From Stenopsyche tienmushanensis (Eukaryota; Arthropoda; Insecta; Trichoptera; Stenopsychidae), in the NCBI GenBank assembly GCA_008973525.1, contig WACJ01000119.1:682001-746000 (forward strand): a stretch of DNA of 64,000 nt, written 5' to 3'. Position 1 is the first letter of the stretch; each line of letters begins with the position of its first letter. A program made the translations under genes and the position numbers. This document shows, piece by piece, positions 10,567 to 22,919 of the stretch. The notes under the pieces were generated by a model. The model was given only the letters and a program-made list of their open reading frames with translations. It made no database searches and was not told the origin of the DNA.

Positions 10567-10690
10567 CTGCTGTCAATTAATGTTTCTATTACCTCCCGTC
10601 AATTAAATGGGCCAAACTAATTCTTTCGGCGGCTCGCACGGTCTCCAGACCTGACACCACTGGATTTCTTTGTCTTCAACATGTGATTTA
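10567..10690 (+). pseudogene. DDE transposase relic, single 65-bp unit
   Basis: Begins with a stretch matching 4937-4975 (AATGTTTCTATTACCTC) and contains one copy of the RSPDLTPLD-encoding unit (10621-10685). Same family as the duplicated copies at 5.2 and 23.9 kb, in the same orientation as the former. Confidence 0.55.
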
Positions 10691-12933
10691 AGATAAATTG
10701 TGTAGTGTATAATCATATAAATAATGCAACAATTATTAAAAATACATGTTTTTATACGAGGAATGAAATTTTGTTAGCTAAATCGTTCCAAGTGAAAGTC
10801 TTGGATATAACAAGTTTTATAGCAAAAAACAAGCATTAAAATGGTATAATATTTTTTTAAAAATATTTCAAGCTTCAAAACGGAAAGTTGCTAATAGATT
10901 TTAAATCGCCTTATCAGATTTCAGCTCGGATTCTCCAGAGTGAACCCGTTGATTTTCGTTGCATTTTATGGATTTATTGCGTCGACACGATGTCGCGTCT
11001 AACGAAAACAAGGATCGGGTTCGAGGAACCCTTTGGCGAAGTAAAATATTGAATTAAAATAAGCGAAATTTAATAAAGCAGACAGAAAAAAATCGCGGAG
11101 ATATGAATGTTTGCTACATTTGGGCAAATTTTGTGTCTAATCTAGATTGCCGAGCGAATTCGTAACATTCCTCATTCAAATCGCGCTGACCCAGTTAACA
11201 TTATAGCCCCGGGCGCCAGAATGTCGAATTTTAAATGATAGGTAAGCCGAAAAGATATGCTCATATTTCGAATTGCGATCGCGGCTTGTCTCTGGATCTC
11301 ATTTTTTTCCCACCCAAATTTAACCCCCATACACAGGTTGTCAATATTTAGTGGTTTCGTAGCCTTTTATGAAATCACCCGTACGTGACATCGTAACACT
11401 TCTGTAATGTCTGCAGAGTCGTTACGATTTAAGACCGCCATATTAATAAACGTCGCGGCAGTAAAATGTGAATTCATATTTTGAAATGCGCCCTGACTTA
11501 TGACAGGTGCTGTCAGTATTTAAGCGGCGTCCCATAAATACTTCCTACAATTATTTCAATAATGCCCGTACTACAGTCATTGGAGCACGGGGCTATATAC
11601 GTGAAAATAACTTACGTACGTGACTTTGCTATAGTATCGCCATTAAGAAAACATCTCCAAATGCCCATGTATATATTCAATCCGTATAAGATATATTACC
11701 AAAAAAGCATGTTCAAAATCTATACACAATAAGTATAAAATTGGTGTGTGCCAAAAATCTGAATCTATTACAATTTGCCATCTGGTCTACAGTTTTTCAA
11801 TTCTATTGTAGAAAATCTCCGATTTAAAAGCAAAAACGTAAAAAGGTCGACTATCTTCGTCGTTGCGGCTTGAATGTCGCGTTGTTTGCGTGCGAATCCG
11901 TGGTCGAGAGCACTTCGGTGCGATATGTAATCGATCGCGGCGTGGTCCGTAACAACGAGAGATCCCTACTGCGAGACTCCGATAGCCGGAGCCAACCCAT
12001 AGGTGGCGCGGAAAACACATCTTGTCTGGATCACGGCTCTCAATCGACACTTGGACGCAACATATTCAAGTTTTCAAGCCACTTAAAATCCTATTAGGTG
12101 GTTCTCAAACTTTTGCCACGTCACACGAAATCGAGTCCATCAATCACTCTCCGATTTTGCAAATCGCGACTTTCCGATCGATCCGTTTGTTTTTATCCGG
12201 TTTCGGCTTATCTTTCATTCAGAAATGCAGATATTTACTCTAAAGCCGGTCCCCCCGGACTCTCAAATTACGCAGCCCCGCTCTCCTGAGAAAGCAAACA
12301 GTTTATATGCTTTATTGAAAATCGGCCGCGCCTAAATGTGCTTTTAACCCTTCGAAAATTTAACTTATTTATTTTTATGCCGGTTTTATAATTTGATTTC
12401 TACGCTTAATTAATTTGATAGGCGGTCTCGAGGACGCCCTGCTTCGGGTAAATATATTTTATCCTTTTCGCCGTATTAATATTTCTTTTTAATAAATGAA
12501 ATTACCGAATCTTCGACGAAGGAGGGTTCGCTCTATTAATTTGCGTTTGGACTGAGACAAAAAAAGCCTGATGAAATCCCTTTTCGCGAAAGCCTTTTTT
12601 TTTGGCAATGTTTTGATTTGAAATTGTGATTAATTCTCTTTTGTTAACTGATGAAATTACGGCACTTTCTTGAAATTGTTTGTATACATTTTTTATGTTT
12701 TTTTCTCTTTGTAAAGGATCTTGAGATTTTTATTCTGCAAATATTTAAAATTGGCTCAGAATATTCCCAGAAAATTGGTTGAAAATAATAATAGTCGCAG
12801 TGTGATTAATTACTCCTGTTTGTGAACGTGTCACGCCAACATGGCGCCGGAATATGCTTGTCTCCACACGATAATCCATATAATATTCAACACTTCAACT
12901 AAAAACTGTTTCTATCGTGGTTTAGTGCATACA
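10691..12933. other. Unassigned; includes a segment shared with 41.7 kb
   Basis: Overlapping ORFs on both strands at 11787-12289 lack domains. About 11895-11960 (GAGAGCACTTCGGTGCGAT and GGTCCGTAACAA) resembles 41725-41785, suggesting a decayed common repeat. The rest shows nothing. Confidence 0.4.
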
Positions 12934-12935
12934 TA

Positions 12936-13295
12936 TTGGGTTGGTGCAAATTTTCGTCAATATTTGCTCGGTAGTCAAAAAGTGGGTTGTTTACAATAAT
13001 GTATCAAAGAATAGGCAGTTAAATAATTAAATCTTTCTAAAAATATAATGTAACTCTCTCTCTCTGTAAGCTCTTCAAAACAACTATCAACAGCCACCTC
13101 TTCATTGCAAATCTTTTATTATCGAGCCATTTTTTTAAGTTTGGAAAAAGAAAATAATCTCAAGGGCCTATATCTGGCGAATAGGGTGCATGACGAAGCA
13201 ATTCGAATTTTAACTAATTGATTTTGGCCGCCATGACGGATGTGTGAACTGGTGCATTGTCTGGATGAAACAACAATTTATTTTTTAACCAAATG
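12936..13295 (-). pseudogene. Mariner transposase 3' half with terminal repeat
   Basis: The end TTGGGTTGGTGCAAATTTTC (12936 on, preceded by TA) is a standard mariner terminal repeat. Reading the minus strand inward gives LFHPDNAPVHTSVMAAKIN, stop, LKFELLRHAPYSPDIGP, stop, DYFLFPNLKKWLDNKRF. These are the motifs around the second and third catalytic aspartates (HPDN and SPD). Both aspartates are retained but two stops interrupt the frame. The 5' half is missing, replaced by a G repeat. Confidence 0.8.
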
Positions 13296-13309
13296 CGACC
13301 TGCGGGTAA

Positions 13310-13815
13310 CGGCCAAAACCCTGGGGTTATGATGTAGAGTAGATGTGGTCGGTAAACAGTTTTGTCGGTATGCTCATCAAACGCTGCGGGAGTAACCCAG
13401 CTAACATGAGTTGAGTGCGCAGCTCACCCTGTGTTGCGCTCTCGTTAATTGAAATGTGAAACTGCCGATTACAGAAGGAGCAGGAGGACTCTGTCCAAAA
13501 GGCCACACTACTATTTTCAACAGTTTAGTGCACACATGGGAGTACGGCTACGTATGCTCGAATGAAGGCTCAACTCTGTAGTTATCTACTAATAATGTCC
13601 TGTGCTCCTCTTGCAGGAGGCAGAACTTGTTGTGGCAGTGACCTCGGGTGTACAAGGTCTGAATTTGGTATTCTTTATAGAACCTTGTCTCCTCTGGAGG
13701 ATGCAGAATGAAAGGAGTGGGTGCTTGGAAGCTCTACACGTAGTGATCCCGGATATTGAAATACTGACATGAGAACACTCTGTGTGGCTAGTCCGGTGGC
13801 ACTCGGAACAAACTT
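13310..13815 (+). repeat. Repeat G, copy 1
   Basis: Matches 52940-53440 in the same orientation: ACCCTGGGGTTATGATG, CCCAGCTAACATGAGTTGAG, a middle block with AACAGTTTAGTG, then GTGTGGCTAGTCCGGTGGCA at the end. The opposite orientation occurs at 19420-19970, 26040-26640 and 57690-58080. It abuts a LINE tail at 13816. The unit is about 500 bases, class unknown, ending in a hairpin-capable sequence. The minus ORF 13589-13867 is not conserved in other copies and is not called. Confidence 0.6.
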
Positions 13816-14490
13816 TTTTTCCTGTGGGAGGAGAATCTTGCATAAGACACCCTGGGTTTGATCCCAAAGTAGTGCCAGATTCTTACTGACTAAGCCCCTC
13901 CCTTGTCCTTCTCTGCCTTCCTGGTATTGTTTTCCACATTGTTTCAGGAGGACAGGTAGTCTGGCCTCAAGTAATTGGCTCTATTCTAGTGTTGGAGACT
14001 CTCTCTCACTGCCTTCTTTGGCGCTCAGAATTTCTTTAACGTAATCGCGCCAAAGTTCCCAGTTCTTCTTGCTTGCCATCATGCTGTGGACCATGTTGTC
14101 AACGTTGAGCTCGGCTACCCCGAGTATTTGTTTCTTGCCTCACAGTCAGTGATGGTGAGTTCGACATCGTCGACCTCGACGCACGTCGCGGATGCTTCAT
14201 CGCCAATTCGCTTCAGGTACGCACCGAAACATCTGTACCCAATGAGCGCCTGAGTTAAGCGGTAGGTCGTTTCACAGCTGCTGCCAGGCTTCCTTCAGTT
14301 TATGGTCGTGCTCGTTGTGGTTTTTGGGATCTTCAAAGTCCAAGGTCCTCTTCTTTGCTTGGAGGTCCAGCGGGGAGATTCCAGCGATTACAAGCACCGA
14401 TTTTTCAGATACTGTTCTGTATGCTACGGTGACTCGGAGCGCTTCTTGCCGTTAGACCCATGTCAGCTTCTTTCTGAAGCTCTCATATCT
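13816..14490 (-). pseudogene. R1/Jockey-like LINE, ORF2 C-terminus and 3' end
   Basis: The minus strand encodes LRVTVAYRTVSEKSVLVIAG, SPLDLQAKKRT, then LNSGAHWVQMF or, one frame over, TQALIGYRCFGAYLKRIG, and VEVDDVELTITDCE. These are C-terminal landmarks of R1/Jockey-type LINE ORF2. The zinc-knuckle region has lost its first cysteine pair and its histidine compared with the copy at 25.7 kb. The 3' end matches that copy (CAAGATTCTCCTCCCACAGG followed by an A run on the minus strand). Frameshifted and 5'-truncated. Confidence 0.75.
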
Positions 14491-14536
14491 GAGCTCGGAA
14501 CAAATTTTGTTAAGTCGCAGTCTGTCCGATCTCACC

Positions 14537-14935
14537 TTATTCCTTTGTCTTAGGTATGAGGTAATGGACCCATGTTTTATCCATGCTTATGAATCGACAA
14601 AAAAACTCTGTTTTATTGCTATGAAACATTGCCATATATTCGATTGAAGCATTTTTACGACGCTGTTTTTGTTCCATTCTGAACAAACGCGTTACTTGTT
14701 TTGCGCATAGCTTTCTCATGTTCAAATTTTATTTACAGCTCCTTTAGAAATGCCTACCATGTGTTAACTTGGGCACTCTCAGTCGACGGCCATCCAATAC
14801 AAATTTGCGGAATTTTTTCACCATTTCTGGTGCGGTCAATTTTGCAGACCTTTCAAATAAAAGCTTTATACGCTAGATACTTTTCACCATAGTTCCCACG
14901 TCTATCGATAGTACCTAAAGACGCAAATATGCGCA
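14537..14935 (-). pseudogene. Mariner (family I) transposase fragment
   Basis: The minus frame 14537-14725 reads NMRKLCAKQVTRLFRMEQKQ, then AMFHSNKTEFFCRF and SMDKTW. This is the linker and first catalytic region of mariner transposase (usually TMDETW). The aspartate is kept but the following glutamate is lysine. Plus-strand sequence to about 14935 (AAAGCTTTATACGCTAGATA) matches the terminal region of the family at 47.6 kb. Related fragments lie at 39.1 and 54.5 kb. Confidence 0.75.
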
Positions 14936-15989
14936 ACCCGACGTGAATGTGTTAAAAATACGTAAAAATATAATTTTTGCTAGAGTGAAAAAATGCAGAT
15001 TCGGACCGTAAATTTAACAATCATCATAGGAAAAATTGAAGATGATTGCTTGATCTTAGAAGATTATTTTTTATTAAAATATATAAAGTAACATTTTGAC
15101 ATTTCTGTTAGAAATAACATCAAATATGATATTTTTTATGCTGAAATATTTTTACTGCAACATATGGAAAGAGGCTTCCATTCGCTTTGTAAAGCTTTAA
15201 TAACAATTTTTAGTCCGGAGTGTAAACGATGCTCATCCAGCTATTTTGTATGCACATTTTTATACCGTCGCTATTGGCTCACGAAAATTTAGCTTTTTTA
15301 TGCAAATAGTTTTATTTTCGTGTCAACTATGGATGCATTTCAATATTTACAGCACACAATTTTGATTGAAAAATTGGACTAGCATCGATCGGCAAAATGG
15401 TTTTATATGCAGATTATCCATCGTCGGTAAACACCAAAACGGCAATTGCTTCGATAAAAATAGTGGTGACATGCAATTTTCGAAATTGCACATCGACGGC
15501 CATTATCCATTATATTAAGTGAGTTGCTATTGGGGGAATATGAAATACATTTTTTTATTAAATCGCAATATTTTATTATTATATTTCCATTAGCTTATAT
15601 TCGCTATCGATCTTTTTGAGCTTTGCTTTGTGCGTTACTGAAGATTAAATGCTTCGTCTAGACAGAATTTTTCGGGTTAGAGCAAAACGACGCCCGTCTT
15701 ACTTTTATAGAGCGCGTCTAAAGAGTTGGCGTCGTGGTTTTTATGTGTTAGACAGGAAATATCCTCGGTGCTATATTAAAACTTTTCAAATAACTGTATG
15801 AAATTTGTTCCTTCAGCTACTGCTTTTAGGTTTATGATTCACTTTCACTGGATGCTGTTGTAGCTCATTGTACAAAAATATATGATGAAATTCAGGGATT
15901 TTCCAGGATATCGGTTTACGATTTCTCTTTATAAATCAGCAGATTTCTTAAGGTTCAATATCAGTTATAAAACATAAAAGCATGTCGGG
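14936..15989. other. Unassigned AT-rich sequence
   Basis: Nothing recognised. Confidence 0.5.
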
Positions 15990-16345
15990 ATGGCCGCGAT
16001 AACGCACGGGTCCATTCTTCTTTCGGATCACGTGTAGCCGGATGGATGGATGGGGATGGACGAGCGTCGAACAAAAAACTCTCTTCTATAGGTAACTTTT
16101 TATTCAGCACGAGAGATAGATCTGGCTGCGAGAAGGACGTCCTTCCGTAACCAAGGTCAACAGGCGACTCTTCCCGACTCCCGCCCCCTGCGCGTCACCA
16201 CCCAACCCGCAACGGTGCACGCACAAAGAGCGATCAGGTCGATAATTGCAGGTGCAATGTCCCCGCAGCGCCACAGAAGATGGCGCTGTTAAAATAGCAC
16301 ATTGCACCTAAAGAGAGACGGAAGATGTCGCTAAGATTGAAAAAA
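15990..16345 (-). mobile_element. LTR-like repeat A, copy 4 (best-preserved hairpin)
   Basis: Minus-oriented and near complete at the 3' side. The nested hairpin is perfect here: outer arms GGTGCAATGT 16251-16260 and ACATTGCACC 16299-16308, inner arms CAGCGCCA 16266-16273 and TGGCGCTG 16281-16288. The GGACGTCC palindrome lies at about 16126-16154 and the polyadenylation-type TTTTTATTC (antisense) at about 16097. ORFs through it are incidental. Confidence 0.7.
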
Positions 16346-18283
16346 AAAAAAACCGGTAATCATATCAACAATAAATTGTCTTAAATTTTTTAAAAATATA
16401 TTTAACCATTGACCGAAAGTTTTTGTTGTTGATATTCACTTTGAAATTTAGGAGTTTGTATGAATGTATTTTAAAAGTTGACATTTTTTTTTCTCTTACT
16501 ATTTTCAACAAGTCTTCGCGTTCTCGTAACCATTTGCTGCTCCAAATCCAAATCCTTCAATTGAACTTCAATTTTTTTAAATATATATTCATCTGAGTAG
16601 GTATTTTTTAGAAGATCTTCGCTTGCGTGAAATTGTAATTTGCGAAGTTGCTCTTACGGGGAGTTATTTTAGTAACACTTGATCTGGTGGTCCCATTTAT
16701 TTTGCGAATTTAATCACAACTTATTTCGTAGATACATTTTATAGCGAGCTTAATGATGATTCAGTACTGGCAGTGATGAATGAAAGTAATTGGTATATTT
16801 GTAGGAGACCAAAATAAATTGGACAGAAAGATGATCAAATAAGATATTAATAAATGTAATACAGTGCGTGAGACTTGTTTGAAATTGTTAGTTAAAAAAC
16901 GAAGCTGTGTGTTGTGTAATATATAATAAAATAGGACAAGCTACTGGTTTAGCGGTTGCTTTATGCTACGCATAGATATACGCATACAGTAACAGTTAAA
17001 TGTTATCATAATTTTATACATTTTAAGTATACGGTGCGGCAGGGAAACTACCTTATTAAAAATAATAATTAAATTGATATCTCTGTTTGTGTTATTCATT
17101 TTTAAAATAGGGTAGTTTCCCCCTTCGCACTCTGTGTTATATATTGCTAAAAATACTCTTTTTACTTTGAAAATACATTTTAAATAACAGGGCTTTTTGT
17201 GAAGACAAACTGTAAGAGGATTATCTCCATGGTAATTCTTCTGCTTAATACTTTCTTGTCCGTTGCTTCAGCACATTATTCATAGCTCAGCTCATGACCC
17301 ATAAAGTGGTTGAAACATCCACGACCACAATTGCAATAGACACTAGAATAAATTTACTTTGTCTGCAACCGCAGATATCCGCGTTTATTTGCCCGGATGG
17401 AAGATCTTAATGGGAGAATATGCAACCGTCGAAACGAGCTGGGATTACAGGAGACAATCGCCAGATATTCCCCGTAAACTGGGAGTCTTCCTGCCTCGGG
17501 TAATCCGTGTTATAGACCACGCAGACAGCTCTGCTCACTAATGGACTTCTGGATTCAGACTGTTGAATGCTTTTAAGCAGCTTAAATTCGCCGGGGTGGA
17601 AATCGGACAATTGATCGCCGAATCGCATTATTTCGAAACATTTTCGACCATATTAAATTCGACCATAATTCTCTAGAACGTTAAATAAACGACCTTATTT
17701 TTGATTTATTAAATTTAATAAAACATGTTGCATATTATGTCTCGGGACGGCTTCGCTTAATTCAGAGTCCCGAAGGCTCCAACGGGCGACATGCTTCAAA
17801 ATAAAATAAAAAAAGCCCCCGAAGCCATTTATTTTCGGGCATGTCGCGCAGAGTTCGGAATATTAAAGCATTTTTTTATATTTTTATTATGCTTCTAAAC
17901 ATTTTTTTCTTTGTTGCGTTCTGGCACCGTTTGTGTAATGGGCATCTTCATTCGGTACCGAAATCTGATTTACGTTTTGCCCAGCACATACGTAACTTCC
18001 ATTCGGCGCAATGCAAAATTGCTAATTTTTATTCGCACGAGAACGTTCCAGCAGATGTCTTGAAATAAAAATAGCTTCGACTCCAATCGAAAATAGAGTC
18101 GAAATTACATTTGAGAAGTTTTTTTTGCGCTAGTGCATATTGATCTCGTTTTTGTACACGAGCATAACCGCATTGTGGGATAAATACAAGACGTTTTTAA
18201 ATATATTCGCATTCTTGATAAGAAATACGCAACTAAATGTATACGTAATATTGTTGATATGTTGCACAAAATGTATACAAGGT
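16346..18283. other. Unassigned; AT-rich, with a GC-richer island at 17350-17640
   Basis: ORFs on both strands at 17359-17628 overlap and have no domain. The island could be a regulatory element, but nothing in the sequence proves it. Confidence 0.4.
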
Positions 18284-18330
18284 ATATACAGTCAATCCTT
18301 CTATAGCGTCGAGATAGGGGTCCACAAAAA
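18284..18330 (+). repeat. pogo/Tigger-like end
   Basis: ACAGTCAATCCTTCTATAGC and the following CGTCGAGATAGGGGTCC match, in inverse orientation, the end at 85-109. The partner end was not found with certainty; CAGTTGAACATTCTATTACG near 18412 is a weak candidate. Confidence 0.4.
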
Positions 18331-18563
18331 TCGGGACGAAACCAATTCGAAAATATCGGTTTTTAATGCTTTCTGATTATAGTAGATTACAATTAGTCGT
18401 ATTAGTTTAATCAGTTGAACATTCTATTACGGGTAACCTCCATTGATCACGGGAAAGTCGCGATTAACGGGATCACAATCGACGGAGGAATATTAACCAC
18501 TCTAATGTTTTGTTTCACTGTTAAAAGTGTCATGCGTAGTGACGCAATCTTTTCGCCGCTAGC

Positions 18564-18790
18564 GGATACGTACGTCATATCCAGTGTAGTATATCATCAA
18601 GTTCGAACAAGTCAGTGCCCGAGAAGAATCATTCTTACATTTAACGTACATAACACTGCAATTGGACATATCCGTCATTTTCCATTGAGGTTTGCTTAAC
18701 TTTCACAATGTGGATATATCCGTCATACCCATTTTGCATGGACTTTGGTCTTGACGGATATATACGTCATATCCACTTAATGGGCTAATT
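18564..18790. repeat. Cluster of GGATATATCCGTCAT-type palindromic motifs
   Basis: Four related sites occur: 18564-18582 (GGATACGTACGTCATATCC), 18664-18678, 18712-18728 and 18753-18774. The last leads into CCACTTAATGGG and TAATTAA. Such motifs next to TTAA suggest the end of a TTAA-targeting miniature element, but a second terminus was not identified. Confidence 0.45.
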
Positions 18791-18889
18791 AATCAGCTGC
18801 TTCTGGGTTGCCAAAAATAATCCGCTATTAGTATGCTTTACTGCACTTATTCGTCCATTAACTTCGTATTTTTATTGTAACAACTCCAT

Positions 18890-19195
18890 GCACTATCAGT
18901 CAGGACCGTCGCAGCGTGTATGAAGCTTGTACATAAATAAATAAAATGATCGATAGCACACAATATTCGGTCATTTTTTTGCGTAAACATAAACAATACA
19001 CTTGAAATCGATTCATTATATCATTCACATATCATTATTAGTTGATAAATTTGAACTATCGATCTATATAATCGTACGATTCACAATTTTCATCCTACAA
19101 TATAATCTCTCCGTCTGTTTTCCTCTCCAAACTCAACATGCAAGACATTCTCCGTCTCTGCCTCTCTCAGAGCTTAACGTGCAAATTTTTTAAAT
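18890..19195 (+). repeat. Repeat C, subfamily 2, copy 1
   Basis: Matches 44905-45140 over about 240 bases: GCAGCGTGTATGAAGCTTGT, AATAAATAAA, ATCGATAGCACACAATATTC, GGTCATTTTTTTG, ACGATCTATATAATCGTACG, then three rounds of TCTCCGTCTCTG-like sequence. The double AATAAA suggests a transcript end. Confidence 0.55.
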
Positions 19196-19419
19196 TCTGA
19201 ATCACTGAAATTCGATCGCAAATAAGCGACTGCACCACTATACGGGTTAAATAAATAAAACTCTTAAAAGCGATGAAGATGATGCTTATGTCTTAGCTAC
19301 TAAACAAACCTGATCTCATGTCTTAATTACTTTGGATCTCAAACTAACCGGATAAGACGACAGATATCAGGCAAAGACTGACTGGATTAAGGGTTCATTT
19401 TAATCGAAACCATTTCATG

Positions 19420-19970
19420 CACTGCTGTATGGTCTGTTCCGGGTTACCCCGGACTAGACACATAAAGAGTATCTTCCACTGATCTTTTAGCCCCATGAGA
19501 AACACTACGTGCGGAGTGTTCAGGCGCCCATCCATTCAAAACATCCAGCTTCAGACCATTTGCACCCGAAGGTGCGATGGAGGAGAAAAGGACTAAGGTT
19601 CAAGCTAACTGCCACCATTGTCACCACGAGTCCAACCTCAGTTTGAAAGAGGCTGCAGCAGATAACGGACTGCAGGGCTACCTCTTCCCCATGGTATTCA
19701 TATCGGTGCGGTCATTCTTAGTACTTAGCCACGGAGAGGAGTCGTCGTTCGAACAGTCTAAAATCGTTCTCCCCTGTTTGCCTAGTTGCCTAGTGCTGTT
19801 GAAGATAGTGGTGAGCCTTTCTCCACCAACACGACACAGTCTCCACCAAGAACTGTAATCCGGTCCCTTGCGCACCCAACTCATGTTAGCTGGGCTACCC
19901 CAGCTGTGTAGGGTTGGCTCCAGGGGTTTTATTTATAGGTGGGCATCGTGGAGTATAACACCTAACCGGA
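19420..19970 (-). repeat. Repeat G, copy 2
   Basis: Full-length-looking G in the minus orientation. It starts (plus coordinates) with GGTCTGTTCCGGGTTACCCC, which can fold with GGACTAG beside it, and ends with GTGGGCATCGTGGAGTATAA near 19965. The overlapping ORFs 19577-19884 on both strands are not conserved between copies. Confidence 0.6.
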
Positions 19971-20179
19971 AACTAACCGGACAATAGAGTTTAAGAAAGC
20001 CTGTTACACGAGTTAGATACCACAACGAGTGTAAGATTGTGATAAAGAACCCGCGATGATGATGATGATAAATGGGTAGTTCATGCCGTGTCAGTTATCG
20101 GTAACTGATATCAATTTTTAACAGTGCCCCCTGGCAAATACCAGAATCGACAGTACTCAACTTTGTGAGAGCTCAAATC

Positions 20180-20600
20180 TACTGGTAGTGTGGCTGGCGA
20201 CCACATTTTTGAAAAACACATTCGCTATGAAAAACGCGAAAAATGCGCCGGCCGCAACGCCGGCCGCCGGAGCCCGAACAGCGGCGGACGCGCCCCCTAA
20301 CTAGGCGAGGGGGCGCAGAGTTCTTTGATCCGCTGGATCGACGACGGCTGTCAGGCTGTCGAGCGGCGACGAGGGGAATACTCCATGACGGGATATGAGG
20401 ATAATGAATGAAAGTCTTCAATTATTAAACACGACTTCGAAGATTGCGAGGCACGTGGCCTCCATGCGGGGCGATGCGTGCGGGCCAAAATGTCCGTCGA
20501 CCGCCTCCCAAGGCTACAACTTCGTTAAGACTTTTTGGTTGCCCTCCTAACGGTTAGTCCGCGGCGGGTCTTAATAGCAAAAAGTATGGCCAGCTTAAGG
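20180..20600. other. GC-rich island
   Basis: Markedly GC-rich against its surroundings, with an inverted CCGGCCG pair around 20252-20270 and GCGGCGGACGCGCCCCC. The 80-codon minus ORF has no recognisable domain. It could be a transposon fragment or a CpG island, and I cannot decide. Confidence 0.4.
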
Positions 20601-22919
20601 CCGACCAAACTGTCGACGACAGAACATTTTGGTCCACGCAACAATATAAATAAATTGTTCCATCAAAGATGTTATAACTTTCTGCTTTTCAATTTATGGT
20701 CATTGATATGATTTTATTTGTTTCGTTTTCGCGTTACACGGGATTGTTTCATAAAAAACGAACCGAGTATTAGGTTGTGCGTATACACGTCCATGGAGAA
20801 TGAGAGGGTGCGATTTTCGCGTCTGAACAACGTGGCCCCCAGCTACAGCGTAAATCAATTAACGCAGCAATCTTATTACACTGCAATAGCTTCAATTAAC
20901 CATTCATATTATATTTATCGCCAACATTTCTATAAATAAATAAATTAAATAATAATATATTCTTATTTCAAATCGTATGTATATGAAGATGTTTTATCAA
21001 TTTATGTGTCGTCATTTTGTTTCTATTTACTAAAGGTCGTGTCGAGGAAATTTGTGATTCTTCTGCATTTTATTGCTTCCGAGACATCTCTATTGTTGTC
21101 CCTGCTCGGATTATTGCTTTTATTCTTTCTGTAAATGTCTTCCATACAGGGGATAAGTAATGTCATATACAGGATATGTGGTTCCCAACTTTGTTTGAGT
21201 GCCCTCGTGCAATCTTTTAGTTATGATTTTGAACTTTCCGCAACTATAATTCATCATGTGAGATTCTGCCGAAGACGTTTCCGTAATGGACGAGGTAGTT
21301 TAAGTACACACAAACACGATTATCCAAAAGAAAAACTCTTTTCAGCATAATGATATACGAAGTGTCCCAAAAATATATTTTTTCGATAAATCTTTGACCG
21401 GTTGATTTTAAGACATAATTTTCATCCAGTCGGTCTATGCTGTGTCGATGTCTAAACCGCCCTCTCCCCTAAAGTCGTGGACAATTATTCAAGCAATAAT
21501 TTACAAAGCGAAGCAATCAATTAGTGCCCGTTTCGATCGGGACAATCCAGAGAAAATCGTTTTTACATCCAGGCCCCCGGCAAGAAAATACAATAATGAA
21601 TCATCACAGCGAGGGGGCGGTGCTTTCATAACAAAAACGCTGATAAACCAATTTAAAAGCGAAGACCGTTGATCAAAGATGAGTAGACTCTATTAAGCCC
21701 GGAGATTATCTGGTAATCTCTTAAGAATAGGACTTGAATTAAGTCAACCACTCGTGCGGTGTAGTGGAGGTCGACGAAAAATGAAAAGGGCCCGTGAGAA
21801 TGGACGAGGGTCGATTAATTTCGAGATTATTTCGACGTTGGGGATGTGTGTGTGGAGTTTAAATTGGCCTCTAAGGGCAGACGGTGGTTAGACGGCCCTA
21901 ATCTATTCGAAGGTCTTATTATTTCTAACTGCATCTCGTCCATCTGCTTAATTTACGGATGATCCCATGCTTTAATGTATTAAACATATGTAGCATTTTA
22001 TTGTGATTGATATTGTAAGCAAACAAAACGGCAGTCTACAGCGATGATGTTGTTGCTGACATTGACATGACAATGTCTTATAGTTGCATCAATCAAGTTC
22101 CCGCACTATAAACTTAGCCACTTCTACAGAAACCCTAGCCACGTTGTATCGAAAGTAGACGACGTTTATTTAAAAATAACTAACATAAACTACTTATTGA
22201 CAAAAAAACAGCTTTATAGAATTTAATTTAACGCCGGTATTTATAATTGTTTAGGGTTCAAAAATTGTTATTTATGTCCGCACGTTGAAAGCTTGGTAGA
22301 CTGCAACTTTCCTGATTTATATTGTTTAAACATTGTTTGAGATAAAAAATAGCTTTATAAAAATGATACTTATGTATGTTAAAATTTAAAAAAAATATAA
22401 ACAAAAGAGTATACGAATTTATTGCAAAAAAGTATTTTGCCATCCCGAAACGTTGAGATGGCATTTCGTACGTCGCGCAAACATTTCAGCAGCTTGTTTA
22501 TTTTGTTGATAAATGCGCACATGTCGAAAATCCCGCCTGGCTCTTAAAGTGTTAATATCGTAATATTTCATATTTTTTACGGTGCACGCGAATTGATTTC
22601 CCAATGGACTCTATAAAATATATAGATAATATGTACAAAAAATGAAATAAACACTTTTCTTGCGTTTTATTTATTATCTGTTTCGATTTTTCTCGCTACG
22701 CTGTAGCAATCTCAAACACTAGTGTATGATTAAATTCGCGAAGTTTATGATTGATTGTTTTATATGCCATCGAAATTATACTGTCCGTGTATGAGCCGCG
22801 ACATGTACGATAGACAGTCGCTGTTTCTGTTTTGGCTAAAGCGCGATGGAAGAGTCGAGATTGTGGTCCTTACCACCGATGCCTAAAATAATGGATGTTT
22901 CTAATTTTTTGTTTGTTTT
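20601..22919. other. Unassigned, AT-rich
   Basis: No recurring element was found and ORFs up to 76 codons lack motifs. A weak transposon-end-like AGTGTCCCAAAAATATAT is at 21360 without a partner. Confidence 0.45.
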
